64,000 bases of DNA from Fontivita pretiosa (GTDB taxonomy: Bacteria; Planctomycetota; Phycisphaerae; Tepidisphaerales; Tepidisphaeraceae): contig NZ_CP191258.1 of assembly GCF_050410795.1 (NCBI RefSeq), positions 3,224,001 to 3,288,000 on the forward strand, given 5' to 3'. A program made the translations under genes and the position numbers. This document shows, in pieces, positions 32,803-41,775 of this stretch. Numbering within the stretch: position 1 is the first letter of the stretch; each line of letters begins with the position of its first letter. The notes below the pieces were generated by a model. It did not search any database. It was not told the DNA's origin and saw only the letters and a program-made list of their open reading frames with translations.

Positions 32803-34583
32803 TTGGTCTTGCACTGCGACTTGGCCGCTTCCTGTTCCTGCCCCTGGCGCTGTACGTCGTACTGTTCCTGCTGCTGAGCTTTCCGCTGTGCCGGCAATTC
32901 TCCAGGGCCTATTACTGCGACCAGACCGACGGGCCGGTGATGCTCTGGAATGTCTGGTGGATTCAGCATTCGATCACGCATCTTCAGAACCCCTGGCACA
33001 CCAACTACCTTCATCATCCCCATGGCACGACGCTTCTGCTGCACACGCTGGTGCCGCTGAAGGGGCTGATGGCGATGGGCCTGTCGTGGCTGCTGTCCGA
33101 CGTGCAGGTGTACAACACGCTGGTGGTGTCCAGCTTCGCGCTGAGCGGGTTGACGGCGTTCTGGCTGGCGCATCGGGTGACGGGCAGCAACTGGCCCAGC
33201 ATCGCCGCGGGCTATGCCTTTGCGTTCTGTGCCTACCGGTTTGCCCATGCCTCGGGGCAGCTTCAGGCGATTTCCACGGAGTGGATGCCGGTGTTTGTGA
33301 TGGCGTGGCTGGCGACGCTGGATCGACCCACGGCGCCGAAGGCCGCCGCCGCGGCGCTGGCCCTGCTGCTGGTGCTCTTGTGCGATCACTACCAGTTTGT
33401 CATGTGCATTGCCGCCGGGCTGATCGTGTTGGGCGTTCGAGTGTGGCGGTGGCGGGGCCTTGGGCCGTGGAAATCGGCAGGGGGGATCCAGGCGTTGCTC
33501 GCCGGAATGCTGATCAGTGCCCTGACCATCGTGCCGATCGTGTGGGCGATGCTGGCTGTGGCCCGAAGCCGAGAGGTCTGGGGCCAGCACGTGCCAGCCT
33601 GGTACTCGGCCGACCTGCTGGGTCTGCTGGTTCCCGGATGGATCTGGCACTATCACGCCCTGACCGAACCGGTCTGGCGAGACGTGGGGTATTACAACGA
33701 GACCAGCGTCTCGATCGGGGTGGCGGTGCTATTCGCTGCGGTGTATGCCCTGCTCACACGCCGCCGGGTGCCTGCTGCTGATTTAGGGATGTGGCTGGCG
33801 ATTGGGCTGGTGTGCGTGGCGTTGGCGCTGGGGCCGACGCTGCACGTGGCCGCGGTGCCGCTGTTCGACTTGACCCCTTATCGACTGGCCGAGTTGCTGC
33901 TGCCACCGCTGCGGCTGGGGGGCTGTCCGGCGCGGCTGATGATCATGGCGCAACTGGCGTTTTCGCTGCTGGCGGCCGTGGGGTTCAAGAGCCTTTTTGA
34001 CGCGTTGTCCGCCAGCCCCGCCGCAAGGACCCGCCGTGCGCTGGCTGCAATCGCCCTGGCCCTGGCCATGCTGCTGGAAGCTCAACCCCGAGTGCTTGCG
34101 ACCTTTCCGGCAGAGGTCCCCCGCTGGGTGCTGGCCTTGCGGGACGCGCCCGGCGGCGGCGCCGTGCTGGACGCCGTGCGGTGGGGCGATGCCATCGGCA
34201 TGTACTATCAGACGATCCACCAACGCCCGATGGCTTGGGGTGAGACTTCGCGGACCGTGGCTGATGTGGAACTGGCCACGCGGCGTCTGCTGGGCGCCGG
34301 TGGCTCGGTCGACGCCGCCGCGCTGGCCCGGGCCGGCTTCGGCTACGTGGTCAGCGGGGCTGCCGCCGCCAGGCTGCCTTTGCCCCTGCTGTACGAGGAT
34401 CGTCAGGCGCGCATCTATCGGCTCGATCCGAGCGATCCATCACTGGTCGATCTTAAGCTATCCCTGCCGCCACCAGCCCGACTGGCACCACATTCATTTC
34501 ATGGCTTTGTGCCCGCTGAGCTTCAGCGGCTTCAGCCAGCCACCCCTGAGCCGGCCACCCGCGCCAGCGTAATCCAGCCATGA
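32799..34583 (+). CDS. Polytopic membrane protein of GT-C/YfhO-like type, first paralogue
   Basis: This 594-residue protein has about eleven transmembrane segments. After the first helix comes an extracytoplasmic loop with DGPVMLWNVWWIQHSI and WHTNYLHHPHGTTLLLHTL, a block shared with the following gene. A long soluble tail begins at about residue 420. The loop with D-G and H-P-x-G-T-T resembles the extracytoplasmic face of GT-C glycosyltransferases, but the sugar donor and acceptor are unknown. It overlaps tyrA by 4 bases (ATGA) and the next gene by 4 bases, so all three are translationally coupled. Confidence 0.8.
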   Translation: MIGLALRLGRFLFLPLALYVVLFLLLSFPLCRQFSRAYYCDQTDGPVMLWNVWWIQHSITHLQNPWHTNYLHHPHGTTLLLHTLVPLKGLMAMGLSWLLSDVQVYNTLVVSSFALSGLTAFWLAHRVTGSNWPSIAAGYAFAFCAYRFAHASGQLQAISTEWMPVFVMAWLATLDRPTAPKAAAAALALLLVLLCDHYQFVMCIAAGLIVLGVRVWRWRGLGPWKSAGGIQALLAGMLISALTIVPIVWAMLAVARSREVWGQHVPAWYSADLLGLLVPGWIWHYHALTEPVWRDVGYYNETSVSIGVAVLFAAVYALLTRRRVPAADLGMWLAIGLVCVALALGPTLHVAAVPLFDLTPYRLAELLLPPLRLGGCPARLMIMAQLAFSLLAAVGFKSLFDALSASPAARTRRALAAIALALAMLLEAQPRVLATFPAEVPRWVLALRDAPGGGAVLDAVRWGDAIGMYYQTIHQRPMAWGETSRTVADVELATRRLLGAGGSVDAAALARAGFGYVVSGAAAARLPLPLLYEDRQARIYRLDPSDPSLVDLKLSLPPPARLAPHSFHGFVPAELQRLQPATPEPATRASVIQP

Positions 34584-36244
34584 AACGCCTGACCTCGCTC
34601 AGCTTCTGGCTCCTGCTGCTGCCGTTGGCGATTTACACCGCCTGCTTTTTCATGCTCACCTGGCCAATGCTGCTGAACTGGCCGACGCACTTCTACAACG
34701 AAGGCGGCGACGGAATGCAAAACCACTGGAACTTCTGGTGGATCGACAAGGCAGTAAGCGAGTTGCACTGCTGGCCATGGTGGACCGACTACCTGCATTA
34801 TCCACACGGGACAACGCTCGCAGCCCACACGCTGCAACCCATTCACGGTTTTCCGGCGATGCTGCTTCGTCGCCTGCTGCCGGCGGTGCAGGTCTACAAC
34901 CTGTTCATCGTCGGCTCGTTCGCGCTGGGTGGGGTGACGACATTCTGGCTGTGCATCTACGTGCTTGAACGCGCCGGCGGGATCGCGGCGGGGCCGCGTG
35001 TCAAATATGTCGCCAGTCTGGTTGGCGGGTTTGCCTTTACCTTCACCGGCTATCACTTCGCGCACATGCCCCTGCATATGCAGCTTGTGGCCGTGGAGTT
35101 CATCCCCCTGTTCCTGCTGGCGTGGTTGAGGTTGATCGATCGGCCATGCCTGTGGCGGGCGACGGCGGCGGCCGCCGCCGCGGCGGCGCTGACGCTGTGT
35201 GATCTGTACTATCTGCTCTACAGCATGCTGGCGGCGGCAGTCATGTTGCTGTGGAATGCCCCGCGCTTGTCCCGCCAGCATGTCAGGGCGATGCTCAGCT
35301 TCGGCTTGCTGGCAGGGGCGGTGATCGCGCCGGTGGTCCTGCCCATTCTGTGGATCAACGCCAACGACCCGCTGGTCGGCGCTCATCCCAGCAGCGAGTT
35401 CTGCGGCGACGTGCTGGGGCCGTTCATCCCCGGCGGAGGCTCAGCCTGGCGAGGTCTGACCGAGGGCTTCTGGCGACGGCTTGGCGTCAACAGCTACGAA
35501 AGCAGCGTCTACATCGGCGTGACGGTGCTGGGTCTGGCCGCATATGCCGCGGTAAGGAGCTGGCGGCATGCGGTCGGTCACGCATCCCCACGGCTATGGC
35601 TCACCATCGCCGCCGTGTTCTATATCCTGTCACTGGGGCCGATCCTGCATGTCGGGGGAACCGCACTGACCGGGCGGATCATGCCCTATCACTGGCTGGA
35701 GGTGCTGTTGCCGCCGCTGCGATTGGGCGGCGTGCCGGTGCGGATGATCGTGATGACGGCCCTGGCAGTGTCGCTGCTGGCAGGAGTGGGGATTGCGGCG
35801 ATGTTGTCCAATCGATCCACCCCGTACAGGCGACTGGGAGTGGCGATGCTGGGTCTGCTGATGACCGCGGAGCTGTGGCCACGACATTTCGACTGTGTTC
35901 CCGATCGTTTTCCGCGATGGGTCCTGGCCTTGCGGCAGATGCCTGCCGCCCCGGTCATCTGCAAGCTCAATGTTCCCACCGGGATGTTGCTGTATTACCA
36001 GACCGGCCACGGGAAGAAGATGGCCTTGGGTCTTGTTGCCCGCACAACGACCAGCACGGAGATGAAGTCGCGCGCCATCATTGGCATGGTGCTTCAGAAA
36101 CGATACGCCGCCTTGGCTAAGCTGGGATTCAGCTACCTGGTTTGTCATGCCGATGACCCGCAGCCGGAACTGCGAGTTCTCTATACCGATGATGAGGCGG
36201 CGATCTACGCATTGCCACACTTGCAGATGACGACAGGCAATTGA
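34580..36244 (+). CDS. Polytopic membrane protein of GT-C/YfhO-like type, second paralogue
   Basis: This 554-residue protein shares the architecture of its upstream neighbour, with the same first-loop block (DGMQNHWNFWWIDKAVSEL, then DYLHYPHGTTLAAHTLQP), the same VYNLFIVGSFAL segment and the same late VLLPPLRLGGVPVRMIVM segment. The two differ strongly elsewhere, so they are an old tandem duplication and probably have different substrates or form a pair. The start ATGA overlaps the preceding stop. The C-terminal soluble part (about 440-554) contains YLVCHADDPQPELRVLYT. The function is unknown; a lipid-linked sugar transferase is inferred only from the topology. Confidence 0.8.
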   Translation: MKRLTSLSFWLLLLPLAIYTACFFMLTWPMLLNWPTHFYNEGGDGMQNHWNFWWIDKAVSELHCWPWWTDYLHYPHGTTLAAHTLQPIHGFPAMLLRRLLPAVQVYNLFIVGSFALGGVTTFWLCIYVLERAGGIAAGPRVKYVASLVGGFAFTFTGYHFAHMPLHMQLVAVEFIPLFLLAWLRLIDRPCLWRATAAAAAAAALTLCDLYYLLYSMLAAAVMLLWNAPRLSRQHVRAMLSFGLLAGAVIAPVVLPILWINANDPLVGAHPSSEFCGDVLGPFIPGGGSAWRGLTEGFWRRLGVNSYESSVYIGVTVLGLAAYAAVRSWRHAVGHASPRLWLTIAAVFYILSLGPILHVGGTALTGRIMPYHWLEVLLPPLRLGGVPVRMIVMTALAVSLLAGVGIAAMLSNRSTPYRRLGVAMLGLLMTAELWPRHFDCVPDRFPRWVLALRQMPAAPVICKLNVPTGMLLYYQTGHGKKMALGLVARTTTSTEMKSRAIIGMVLQKRYAALAKLGFSYLVCHADDPQPELRVLYTDDEAAIYALPHLQMTTGN

Positions 36245-36413
36245 GATTGGGGCGGCGGTGTCACGTCGCGCGGGTGGAATGCCGCGTCAGAGTTTCCAGA
36301 ATGGTCAATGACGACTGCGCAGAAATGCTCGGGTGCGACAGAGCGACAGTCCCCAAGCGTGCGTTTGACCCGCGCAACTGGCCCGCAAGTGCGGGAAAGC
36401 AGGCGAGTGGCGC

Positions 36414-36446
36414 AAAAACTCGGGCGAGCCCAAAGGACTCGCCCGA
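36414..36446 (-). terminator. Rho-independent terminator on the minus strand
   Basis: TCGGGCGAG (36420-36428) pairs with CTCGCCCGA (36438-36446) across 9 nt. On the minus strand the stem is followed by GTTTTTG. It lies 51 bp downstream of the stop of the small minus-strand gene, supporting that gene and/or ending the icd transcript. Confidence 0.7.
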
Positions 36447-36496
36447 TGCACTTTCTCGCCCTCAACGATTGAGGGGAGATCTCCCGTTTTTCGGCG

Positions 36497-36793
36497 TCAC
36501 GCGCAACCGGCGAACGCACACCGGAAGCGGTTCAAATTCACAACGTAATCAATTCTGTTTACGGCTCCGCCGTTTTGAAAGGTCGCTCCTGTCTGCTTGA
36601 TCGAATAGCCCTGAAAGGCACCCAGTACTTGATTCGGACGCTCGGTAGTATCTACAGCTAGGGTTGGGGAGTCAACGGAAAAATTCGTTATCGGACGAGT
36701 TTTTCCAAAAAAATCTATCCTCCCACAGCGAGCTTGCCTTGCTGGATTGCACAGGTTGCCCAGTTCCACATAACGTTCGCTATCCCCCATCAT
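36497..36793 (-). CDS. Small hypothetical protein
   Basis: The 98-residue product is not recognised. It lies in a stretch of lower GC content (about 36500-36840) that contrasts with both flanks, 54 bp after icd on the same strand, and is followed by a terminator. The product has four cysteines, including two near the C-terminus (FRCAFAGCA), and no membrane segment. A stop codon lies upstream in the frame, so the start at 36793 or 36790 is the earliest possible. It may be a remnant of a larger gene or an accessory small protein. The call is tentative. Confidence 0.4.
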   Translation of the reverse strand: MMGDSERYVELGNLCNPARQARCGRIDFFGKTRPITNFSVDSPTLAVDTTERPNQVLGAFQGYSIKQTGATFQNGGAVNRIDYVVNLNRFRCAFAGCA

Positions 36794-36847
36794 CGCAGCG
36801 CGAAATCTCTACTCCGAGGATGCTCCAGTTTCGCCGTCTGAATCGCC

Positions 36848-38164
36848 TCACCCCATATGCCTGATGACCTCGGTGGCGAACTCGCTGCACTTGACCTTCC
36901 TGGCCCCGGTCATCAGCCGCTCGAAGTCATAGGTCACCGTCTTGGCGGCGATCGCGCCCTTCAGGCCCTTGATGATCAGGTCGGCGGCCTCCTGCCACTT
37001 CATGTACTGGAGCATCATCACGCCGCTGAGGATCACGCTGCCGGGGTTGACCACGTCCTGGTTGGCGTACTTGGGCGCGGTGCCGTGCGTGGCCTCGAAG
37101 ACGGCGTGGCCAGTGACGTAGTTGATGTTCCCGCCCGGCGCGATGCCGATCCCGCCCACCTGCGCCGCCAGCGCATCGCTCAGGTAATCACCGTTGAGGT
37201 TCAATGTCGCGATCACGTCGAAGTCCTCCGGGCGCGTGAGAACCTGCTGGAGCGTGATGTCGGCGATCGCGTCCTTGATGACGATGCCGGCCCCGGGCTT
37301 GCCGTCGGGAATGCGACACCACGGCCCGCCGTCGATCTCGACGGCGCCGAAGAACTCCTTGGCGACCTTGTATCCCCAGTCGCGGAAGGCGCCTTCGGTG
37401 AACTTCATGATGTTCCCCTTGTGCACCAGTGTCACGCTTTTTCGCTTGTGCTGGATGGCGTAGCTGATGGCCGAATGCACCAATCGCTCGGTGCCCAGGT
37501 AACTGACCGGCTTGAGTCCAACCCCCACGCGCACATCCACGTCGCGACGTGGCGCGCCGATCCCCTCGAGCTGCTTCTGCCAGTCCTGTGCGGCCTGGAG
37601 GGTGCCAAAGCGGATTTTCTTGAAGTCCTTTGGGAATTCCCGGGCGAAAAAGTCCAGGATTTTCTGAGCTTCGGGGGTTCCGGCGGCATACTCGATGCCC
37701 GCGTAGATGTCCTCGGTGTTCTCACGGAAGATGACCATGTCCACCTTCTCCGGGTGCTTGACCGGCGAGGGCACTCCGGGGAAGTACTGCACCGGGCGCA
37801 GGCACACGTACAGGTCCAGCATCTGCCGCAGCGCCACGTTCAGCGAGCGAATGCCCCCGCCCACGGGCGTGGTCAGCGGCCCCTTGATCCCGACCAGGTA
37901 CTTGGAGAATGCCTCGACGGTCTCATCCGGCAGCCACGTGCCGAGCTGCTTAAAGCTCTTCTCGCCTGCAAGCACCTCCTTCCAGACGATCCTGCGTTTG
38001 CCGCCGTAGGCCTTTTCGACGGCGGCATCGAAGACCCGCACACTGGCGCGCCAGATATCCGGCCCGGTGCCATCGCCCTCGATAAAGGGGATGATCGGAT
38101 GATCGGGAACGATGAGCTGGCCGTTGGAAATGGTGATCGCTTCGCCGGTGGTGGTGCTGGACAT
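36848..38164 (-). CDS. icd: Isocitrate dehydrogenase, NADP-dependent
   Basis: Icd oxidatively decarboxylates isocitrate to 2-oxoglutarate in the TCA cycle. The 438-residue protein matches the E. coli-type homodimeric enzyme, with IPFIEGDGTGPDIWRASV at the N-terminus, the substrate loop GGGIRSLNVALRQMLDLYVC including the serine that is phosphorylated in E. coli, FRENTEDIYAGIEY, and LVHKGNIMKFTEGAFRDWGY. Cofactor and metal residues lie in GDYLSDALAAQVGGIGIAPG and HGTAPKYANQDVVNPGSVIL. It ends at HMG. It stands alone with its own terminator region downstream. Confidence 0.97.
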   Translation of the reverse strand: MSSTTTGEAITISNGQLIVPDHPIIPFIEGDGTGPDIWRASVRVFDAAVEKAYGGKRRIVWKEVLAGEKSFKQLGTWLPDETVEAFSKYLVGIKGPLTTPVGGGIRSLNVALRQMLDLYVCLRPVQYFPGVPSPVKHPEKVDMVIFRENTEDIYAGIEYAAGTPEAQKILDFFAREFPKDFKKIRFGTLQAAQDWQKQLEGIGAPRRDVDVRVGVGLKPVSYLGTERLVHSAISYAIQHKRKSVTLVHKGNIMKFTEGAFRDWGYKVAKEFFGAVEIDGGPWCRIPDGKPGAGIVIKDAIADITLQQVLTRPEDFDVIATLNLNGDYLSDALAAQVGGIGIAPGGNINYVTGHAVFEATHGTAPKYANQDVVNPGSVILSGVMMLQYMKWQEAADLIIKGLKGAIAAKTVTYDFERLMTGARKVKCSEFATEVIRHMG

Positions 38165-38379
38165 CTTGTTTCTGCTCCGAATCTCGCAGGAGTCTGATCA
38201 ATGACTTTGCTGACTTTTCCCGAAGCGGCAAAGTTAGTGGATTCGGGGGTAAAGCTCAATTGATCGGCTCTTCAGGACGCCAAATCGCCTACAGCGCGGT
38301 ACGATCCGGGGCCGCGGGGCCGGTCTCAGGCCGGATGCATCCCGGGGGATGATCACCATGTTGGAGGAGTAACCAGGCG

Positions 38380-39471
38380 ATGCTGACGCACGAGAAACCC
38401 ACCTTGTCACAACGGCTGGCGATGAACGAGGCGTTCTGGAGGCGCGGCCCGGCCAGTCGGCCGCTGATCGGCATGGCCGTGAACATCACCTTTCCCGCCG
38501 TGCGCTTCGCCGGACATGCTCTGGAGCAGGGCCGCGTCACCCCTGACATGATCGATCCCGACTGGTTCCTTCAGGACTGGGACAGGAGCTACGAGCACAC
38601 CGAATCTCGCGGCGAAGACCTGTTCATGGTGGCTTCCCCGTTTGCAGGTATTCCGTGGATGGAAGTGATCGCCGGCTGCCAGGTGTTTTCCAGCCCCAAG
38701 AGTGGGAGCATCTGGGCCGAGCATCCCAGTCCGGACTGGGATAGCCTTGATCGCGTCGGCTTTGATCCGGACAACCCGTGGTTCCTGAAGCTGGTGGAAT
38801 GCAGCCGCGTGCTGGTCGAGCATGCCCGCGGACGCTACCCCGTGGGCAATCCCATTCTGCGGGGAATCACCGACATCGTCGCCGCCCTGTTGGGCTCACA
38901 GCGGATGGTCTTCGAGTTCTTCGATCATCCACAGCAGCTTCAACAACTGCTTGTTCGCTGCACGCAGATCTGGCAGGGTGTGGGGGAGGCGCTGGTTCGC
39001 ACGTTCGGGCTGTTTCACGGCGGGCAGTGTCCCGGACGCAGACGCGTCTGGACGCCCGGCACGTGCATGCTTTATCAGGACGACGCGGTGGCCGTCCTTT
39101 CCCCGGAACTGTACCGCCAATACATCCTTCCCCTGGAGCATGAGGTCCTGCGGCACTACGACCGCACGATGATCCACACTCACTCAGCCACCCTGCCCAT
39201 TCTGATCGACGGGCTGCTGTCGCTGGATTCTCTGCACGCCATTGAAGTTCTGATCGATCCGACCGGGCCGAGCATTCCCGAATTGATTCCCACGTTCCGC
39301 CGAATACTTGATCAAAAGGCCCTGCTCATCTGCGGTGAGATCTCACTGAGTGATATTGAGTTGCTTGTGAAGGCTCTTCCTGCACAGGGACTGTGCCTCA
39401 TGCCCAAGGTGAACACGGAAGCCCAAGCCGATGCGCTGTTCGGGCAGATTCTGTCGATGTGTCAGGAATAG
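38380..39471 (+). CDS. Uroporphyrinogen decarboxylase-like (URO-D/MtaA fold) protein
   Basis: This 363-residue protein has the URO-D barrel pattern. The C-terminal half carries HTHSATLPILIDGLLSLDSL and a strand with AIEVLIDPTGPSIPELIPTF, then ALLICGEISLSDIELLVKAL and GLCLMPKVNTEAQADALF, like the cofactor and metal region of the family. The N-terminal LSQRLAMNEAFWRRGPASRP is common in uncharacterised URO-D-like proteins of planctomycetes. It differs from HemE, which has the FAGRP-like active site, so heme synthesis is unlikely; corrinoid methyltransfer or decarboxylation of another substrate is possible. It has GGAGGAG upstream of the ATG. No gene partner is visible. Confidence 0.75.
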   Translation: MLTHEKPTLSQRLAMNEAFWRRGPASRPLIGMAVNITFPAVRFAGHALEQGRVTPDMIDPDWFLQDWDRSYEHTESRGEDLFMVASPFAGIPWMEVIAGCQVFSSPKSGSIWAEHPSPDWDSLDRVGFDPDNPWFLKLVECSRVLVEHARGRYPVGNPILRGITDIVAALLGSQRMVFEFFDHPQQLQQLLVRCTQIWQGVGEALVRTFGLFHGGQCPGRRRVWTPGTCMLYQDDAVAVLSPELYRQYILPLEHEVLRHYDRTMIHTHSATLPILIDGLLSLDSLHAIEVLIDPTGPSIPELIPTFRRILDQKALLICGEISLSDIELLVKALPAQGLCLMPKVNTEAQADALFGQILSMCQE

Positions 39472-39511
39472 TTCATCGACGCGCGATTACTCATCGACGC
39501 GCGTCGGGCGG

Positions 39512-39976
39512 TTACTGTTCGGACGGCAGGGTCGGCGCTTCGTGCTCCTTGATGATGTCAAATACGATCGAGCTGTCGGAGTAGGTCTGCCAGCGCAGGA
39601 TCTTTCCGCCGGTGGTCGTGCCGAAGTAGGCCGCCGGGACGATCCAGTGATTCTCCTCGGGGTCTTCGCCCTCGGCGGTATCGGCGCTGTAGGTTCCCTC
39701 GGCGGAGCCGAAGACGGCCACGCCCTCGGGGCCGGAGATCACCGTCTCGACGTGGATCTGATAATCGGGGTAGAGGTTGAAGTACCGCCGCCACTCCTGA
39801 CGCATGAAAGCCCGCCCGCGGAAGGTGTCGCCGGCGGAGTTGATGTAGCGGAAGTCGTCGGCCATCAGGGCGATGATCCCATCGACATCGTGATCATTGA
39901 TCCGCCGGATGTACTCCAGCACGGTCTTTCGCATTACGTCCGGCGGATCGAGAATGGCAGCAGATTCGTCAGTCAT
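39512..39976 (-). CDS. SnoaL-like/NTF2-fold protein
   Basis: This 154-residue protein has the pattern of an NTF2-like polyketide cyclase-type fold. A first helix with VLEYIRRINDHDVDGIIALM is followed by DDFRYINSAGDTFRGRAFMR and the strand pair WRRYFNLYPDYQIHVETVIS. The late strands GPEGVAVFGSAEGTYSADT and HWIVPAAYFGTTTGGKILRW complete the cone. The family includes enzymes and binding proteins of many kinds, so no function is assigned. I chose the ATG at 39976 because AAAGGGG lies 6 bases upstream, rejecting an extended start at 40015. It is convergent with the URO-D-like gene. Confidence 0.82.
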   Translation of the reverse strand: MTDESAAILDPPDVMRKTVLEYIRRINDHDVDGIIALMADDFRYINSAGDTFRGRAFMRQEWRRYFNLYPDYQIHVETVISGPEGVAVFGSAEGTYSADTAEGEDPEENHWIVPAAYFGTTTGGKILRWQTYSDSSIVFDIIKEHEAPTLPSEQ

Positions 39977-40125
39977 GCGATGCCCCTTTACCAGGTGAAT
40001 CGTAACGCCGCTCACCGCTGTATTCCAGTAAAAATGGGAAACTCGCGACAGGCTGAAACCTCAAGAGCCTGGCAGGGGGCACGCCGTCAAGTTCGGCGGC
40101 CGGCGAACCCCTGAACCCGCCGCCG

Positions 40126-41661
40126 TTATCGCGGAAGTCGCGCCGGGCGGTCGGGGGGTGGCTCGATCGTGGGGATAATCTCGCGACTGCGCAGAGGTCT
40201 GTTCGCCCGCCCGGTCATGCTCAACACAAACGCGGCGCTGTTGATCTGGTTCAATCCCCCGTGCGTCGAGCGCATGTCCACAATTCTGGAAAACATCACG
40301 TACCCCGAGCAGTACCCGTCACGCAGCGTGATCATCACGGCCGGCGGGCTGATCGACATCCCGTGAAACGCCTGCCAAAGCCGATGTGGCGCATCCGGGA
40401 AGGGCGCATCGACGGTGGCGGCGAACCAGTCGGCGTCGGCGATGAAGCCGTCGGCATCTACCTTTCCCTGGCTGCGAAGCGCCTGGAAAACGCCTTCGTA
40501 ACCGAGCACGTCGGCGGTGATCGGCGTGTATCGATACCGTCCGTCGCGGTACTCGATCGCCGCCTCGCCGCGGTGGTCACGCACGATCGCCCGATCCTGC
40601 TGAAGATACGCCACCAGCTCGACCTCCGGGCGGGTGAGGATCGCGTCGGCCACCTCGGCCGGGCGGTAGGTGTGAATCCCCAGGTATGTGACCAGCCCGT
40701 CGCGATCGATCACCACATCGTTGGCTTTGCGCAGCCGCTCGGTTACACGGAATCCCGCCTGCTTCAGCACCTCGTCAAACTGGATGTTCGTCGAGGGCAC
40801 GAGATTGTGCCCATGATCCGAGCAGATGGAGATCTTGATGGCTCCCTCGCGTTCGAACACCAGTTGAAGGCAGAGGCGTTCGATTTCATCCAGGACCTCA
40901 TCAAGCCCCTGCTGGCCGTAGCGGCCCAGCATGCCGGACGTGCTGACGAAATAGACACGGGTGCTACGGTCGGGGCTTCGCTCGAAGACTTCGCGGACGC
41001 GCTTCAGTTCCGCGTGAAAGAGCACCCGCGGACGCAGATACGCGATGCCGTTTTCCCAGTACGGGGCGGCATAGTGGCATCGATACTCCCACGGCTGCTG
41101 ATAGCCGATGATCCGGTCGCGGATACCACTGTTGTACTGATGGGTTCGACGATCGTAGCCGTCGTCGATCATTCCCAGCAGCGGCGGGGCGTGCAGAATC
41201 TGCGTGAAGCACAGCTCGGTCATCGACGGAAACGGAGCGATGACCTTCTGCGGCGGGGGAAACCAGCAGAACCCGCCACGCTGGTACCGGTCCGCCACCG
41301 CCTGGTACGGGATCGAATCCAGCATGATCAACAGGTGCGGAACGCGATCCGGATCGTAATCCCCCAGCCGATAAATCCGGTCGCAACGGCCGTCCTGATC
41401 ATCGTCGTACTCGATGGTGTCAAAAGGAAGCGAATCATCGCGGCGGGTGAGGGCAAAGTCGGCCTTGCCGTCGTGATTGGTGTCGTACCAGCGCTGTAGC
41501 GGCGAAGTGGAAAGCGGCTGGCGGGGGAAGGTCAACGCCGGGGCGGGGGCGCGACATCCACCCGAAGCCGCGCCCAGATACGCGCAAAGACCCCATGCCA
41601 GCAGATTGACCAGACAGGAAACGACCTTGCCCAGGTTTGTGTCGCCGGATTCCACTGACAT
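40126..41661 (-). CDS. Alkaline-phosphatase-superfamily protein with EF-hand-like loops, exported
   Basis: This protein has about 511 residues. After a signal-like stretch (VVSCLVNLLAWGLCAYLGA) it has two calcium-loop-like motifs, DTNHDGKADFAL and DDDQDGRCDRIY (about 60-110). Then comes an alkaline-phosphatase fold: LLIMLDSIPYQAVADRYQRG holds a first metal Asp and possible nucleophile Ser, ISICSDHGHNLVPS is the Asp-His metal motif, and STHGGLNQINS is the third metal site. The order matches phosphodiesterase/sulfatase-like members. A weak lipobox-type SGGC may make it a lipoprotein. I chose the start at 41661, since residues before it (to 41742) look untranslated. It diverges from polA across a 114-bp gap. 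Confidence 0.75.
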   Translation of the reverse strand: MSVESGDTNLGKVVSCLVNLLAWGLCAYLGAASGGCRAPAPALTFPRQPLSTSPLQRWYDTNHDGKADFALTRRDDSLPFDTIEYDDDQDGRCDRIYRLGDYDPDRVPHLLIMLDSIPYQAVADRYQRGGFCWFPPPQKVIAPFPSMTELCFTQILHAPPLLGMIDDGYDRRTHQYNSGIRDRIIGYQQPWEYRCHYAAPYWENGIAYLRPRVLFHAELKRVREVFERSPDRSTRVYFVSTSGMLGRYGQQGLDEVLDEIERLCLQLVFEREGAIKISICSDHGHNLVPSTNIQFDEVLKQAGFRVTERLRKANDVVIDRDGLVTYLGIHTYRPAEVADAILTRPEVELVAYLQQDRAIVRDHRGEAAIEYRDGRYRYTPITADVLGYEGVFQALRSQGKVDADGFIADADWFAATVDAPFPDAPHRLWQAFHGMSISPPAVMITLRDGYCSGYVMFSRIVDMRSTHGGLNQINSAAFVLSMTGRANRPLRSREIIPTIEPPPDRPARLPR

Positions 41662-41760
41662 CGCCCGTATGGTTCCTCCAAAAGAAGGCGGATTGTAACC
41701 GAATCGCCACGGATACCTTGCCTGACCAGTGGCAGCCAACACTTTGCGGCATCAACGGCG

Positions 41761-41766
41761 TACAAT
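41761..41766 (+). promoter_or_regulatory. Candidate -10 box almost at the polA start
   Basis: TACAAT ending 9 bases before the polA ATG. If used, transcription would begin within a few bases of the start codon, giving a leaderless or near-leaderless message. No Shine-Dalgarno is present. Confidence 0.35.
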
Positions 41767-41775
41767 TCAACCCTG

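Noticed and set aside
36241..36600. 119-residue plus-strand open frame
   Set aside because: Arginine/serine-rich with no ribosome site; it crosses a minus-strand terminator.
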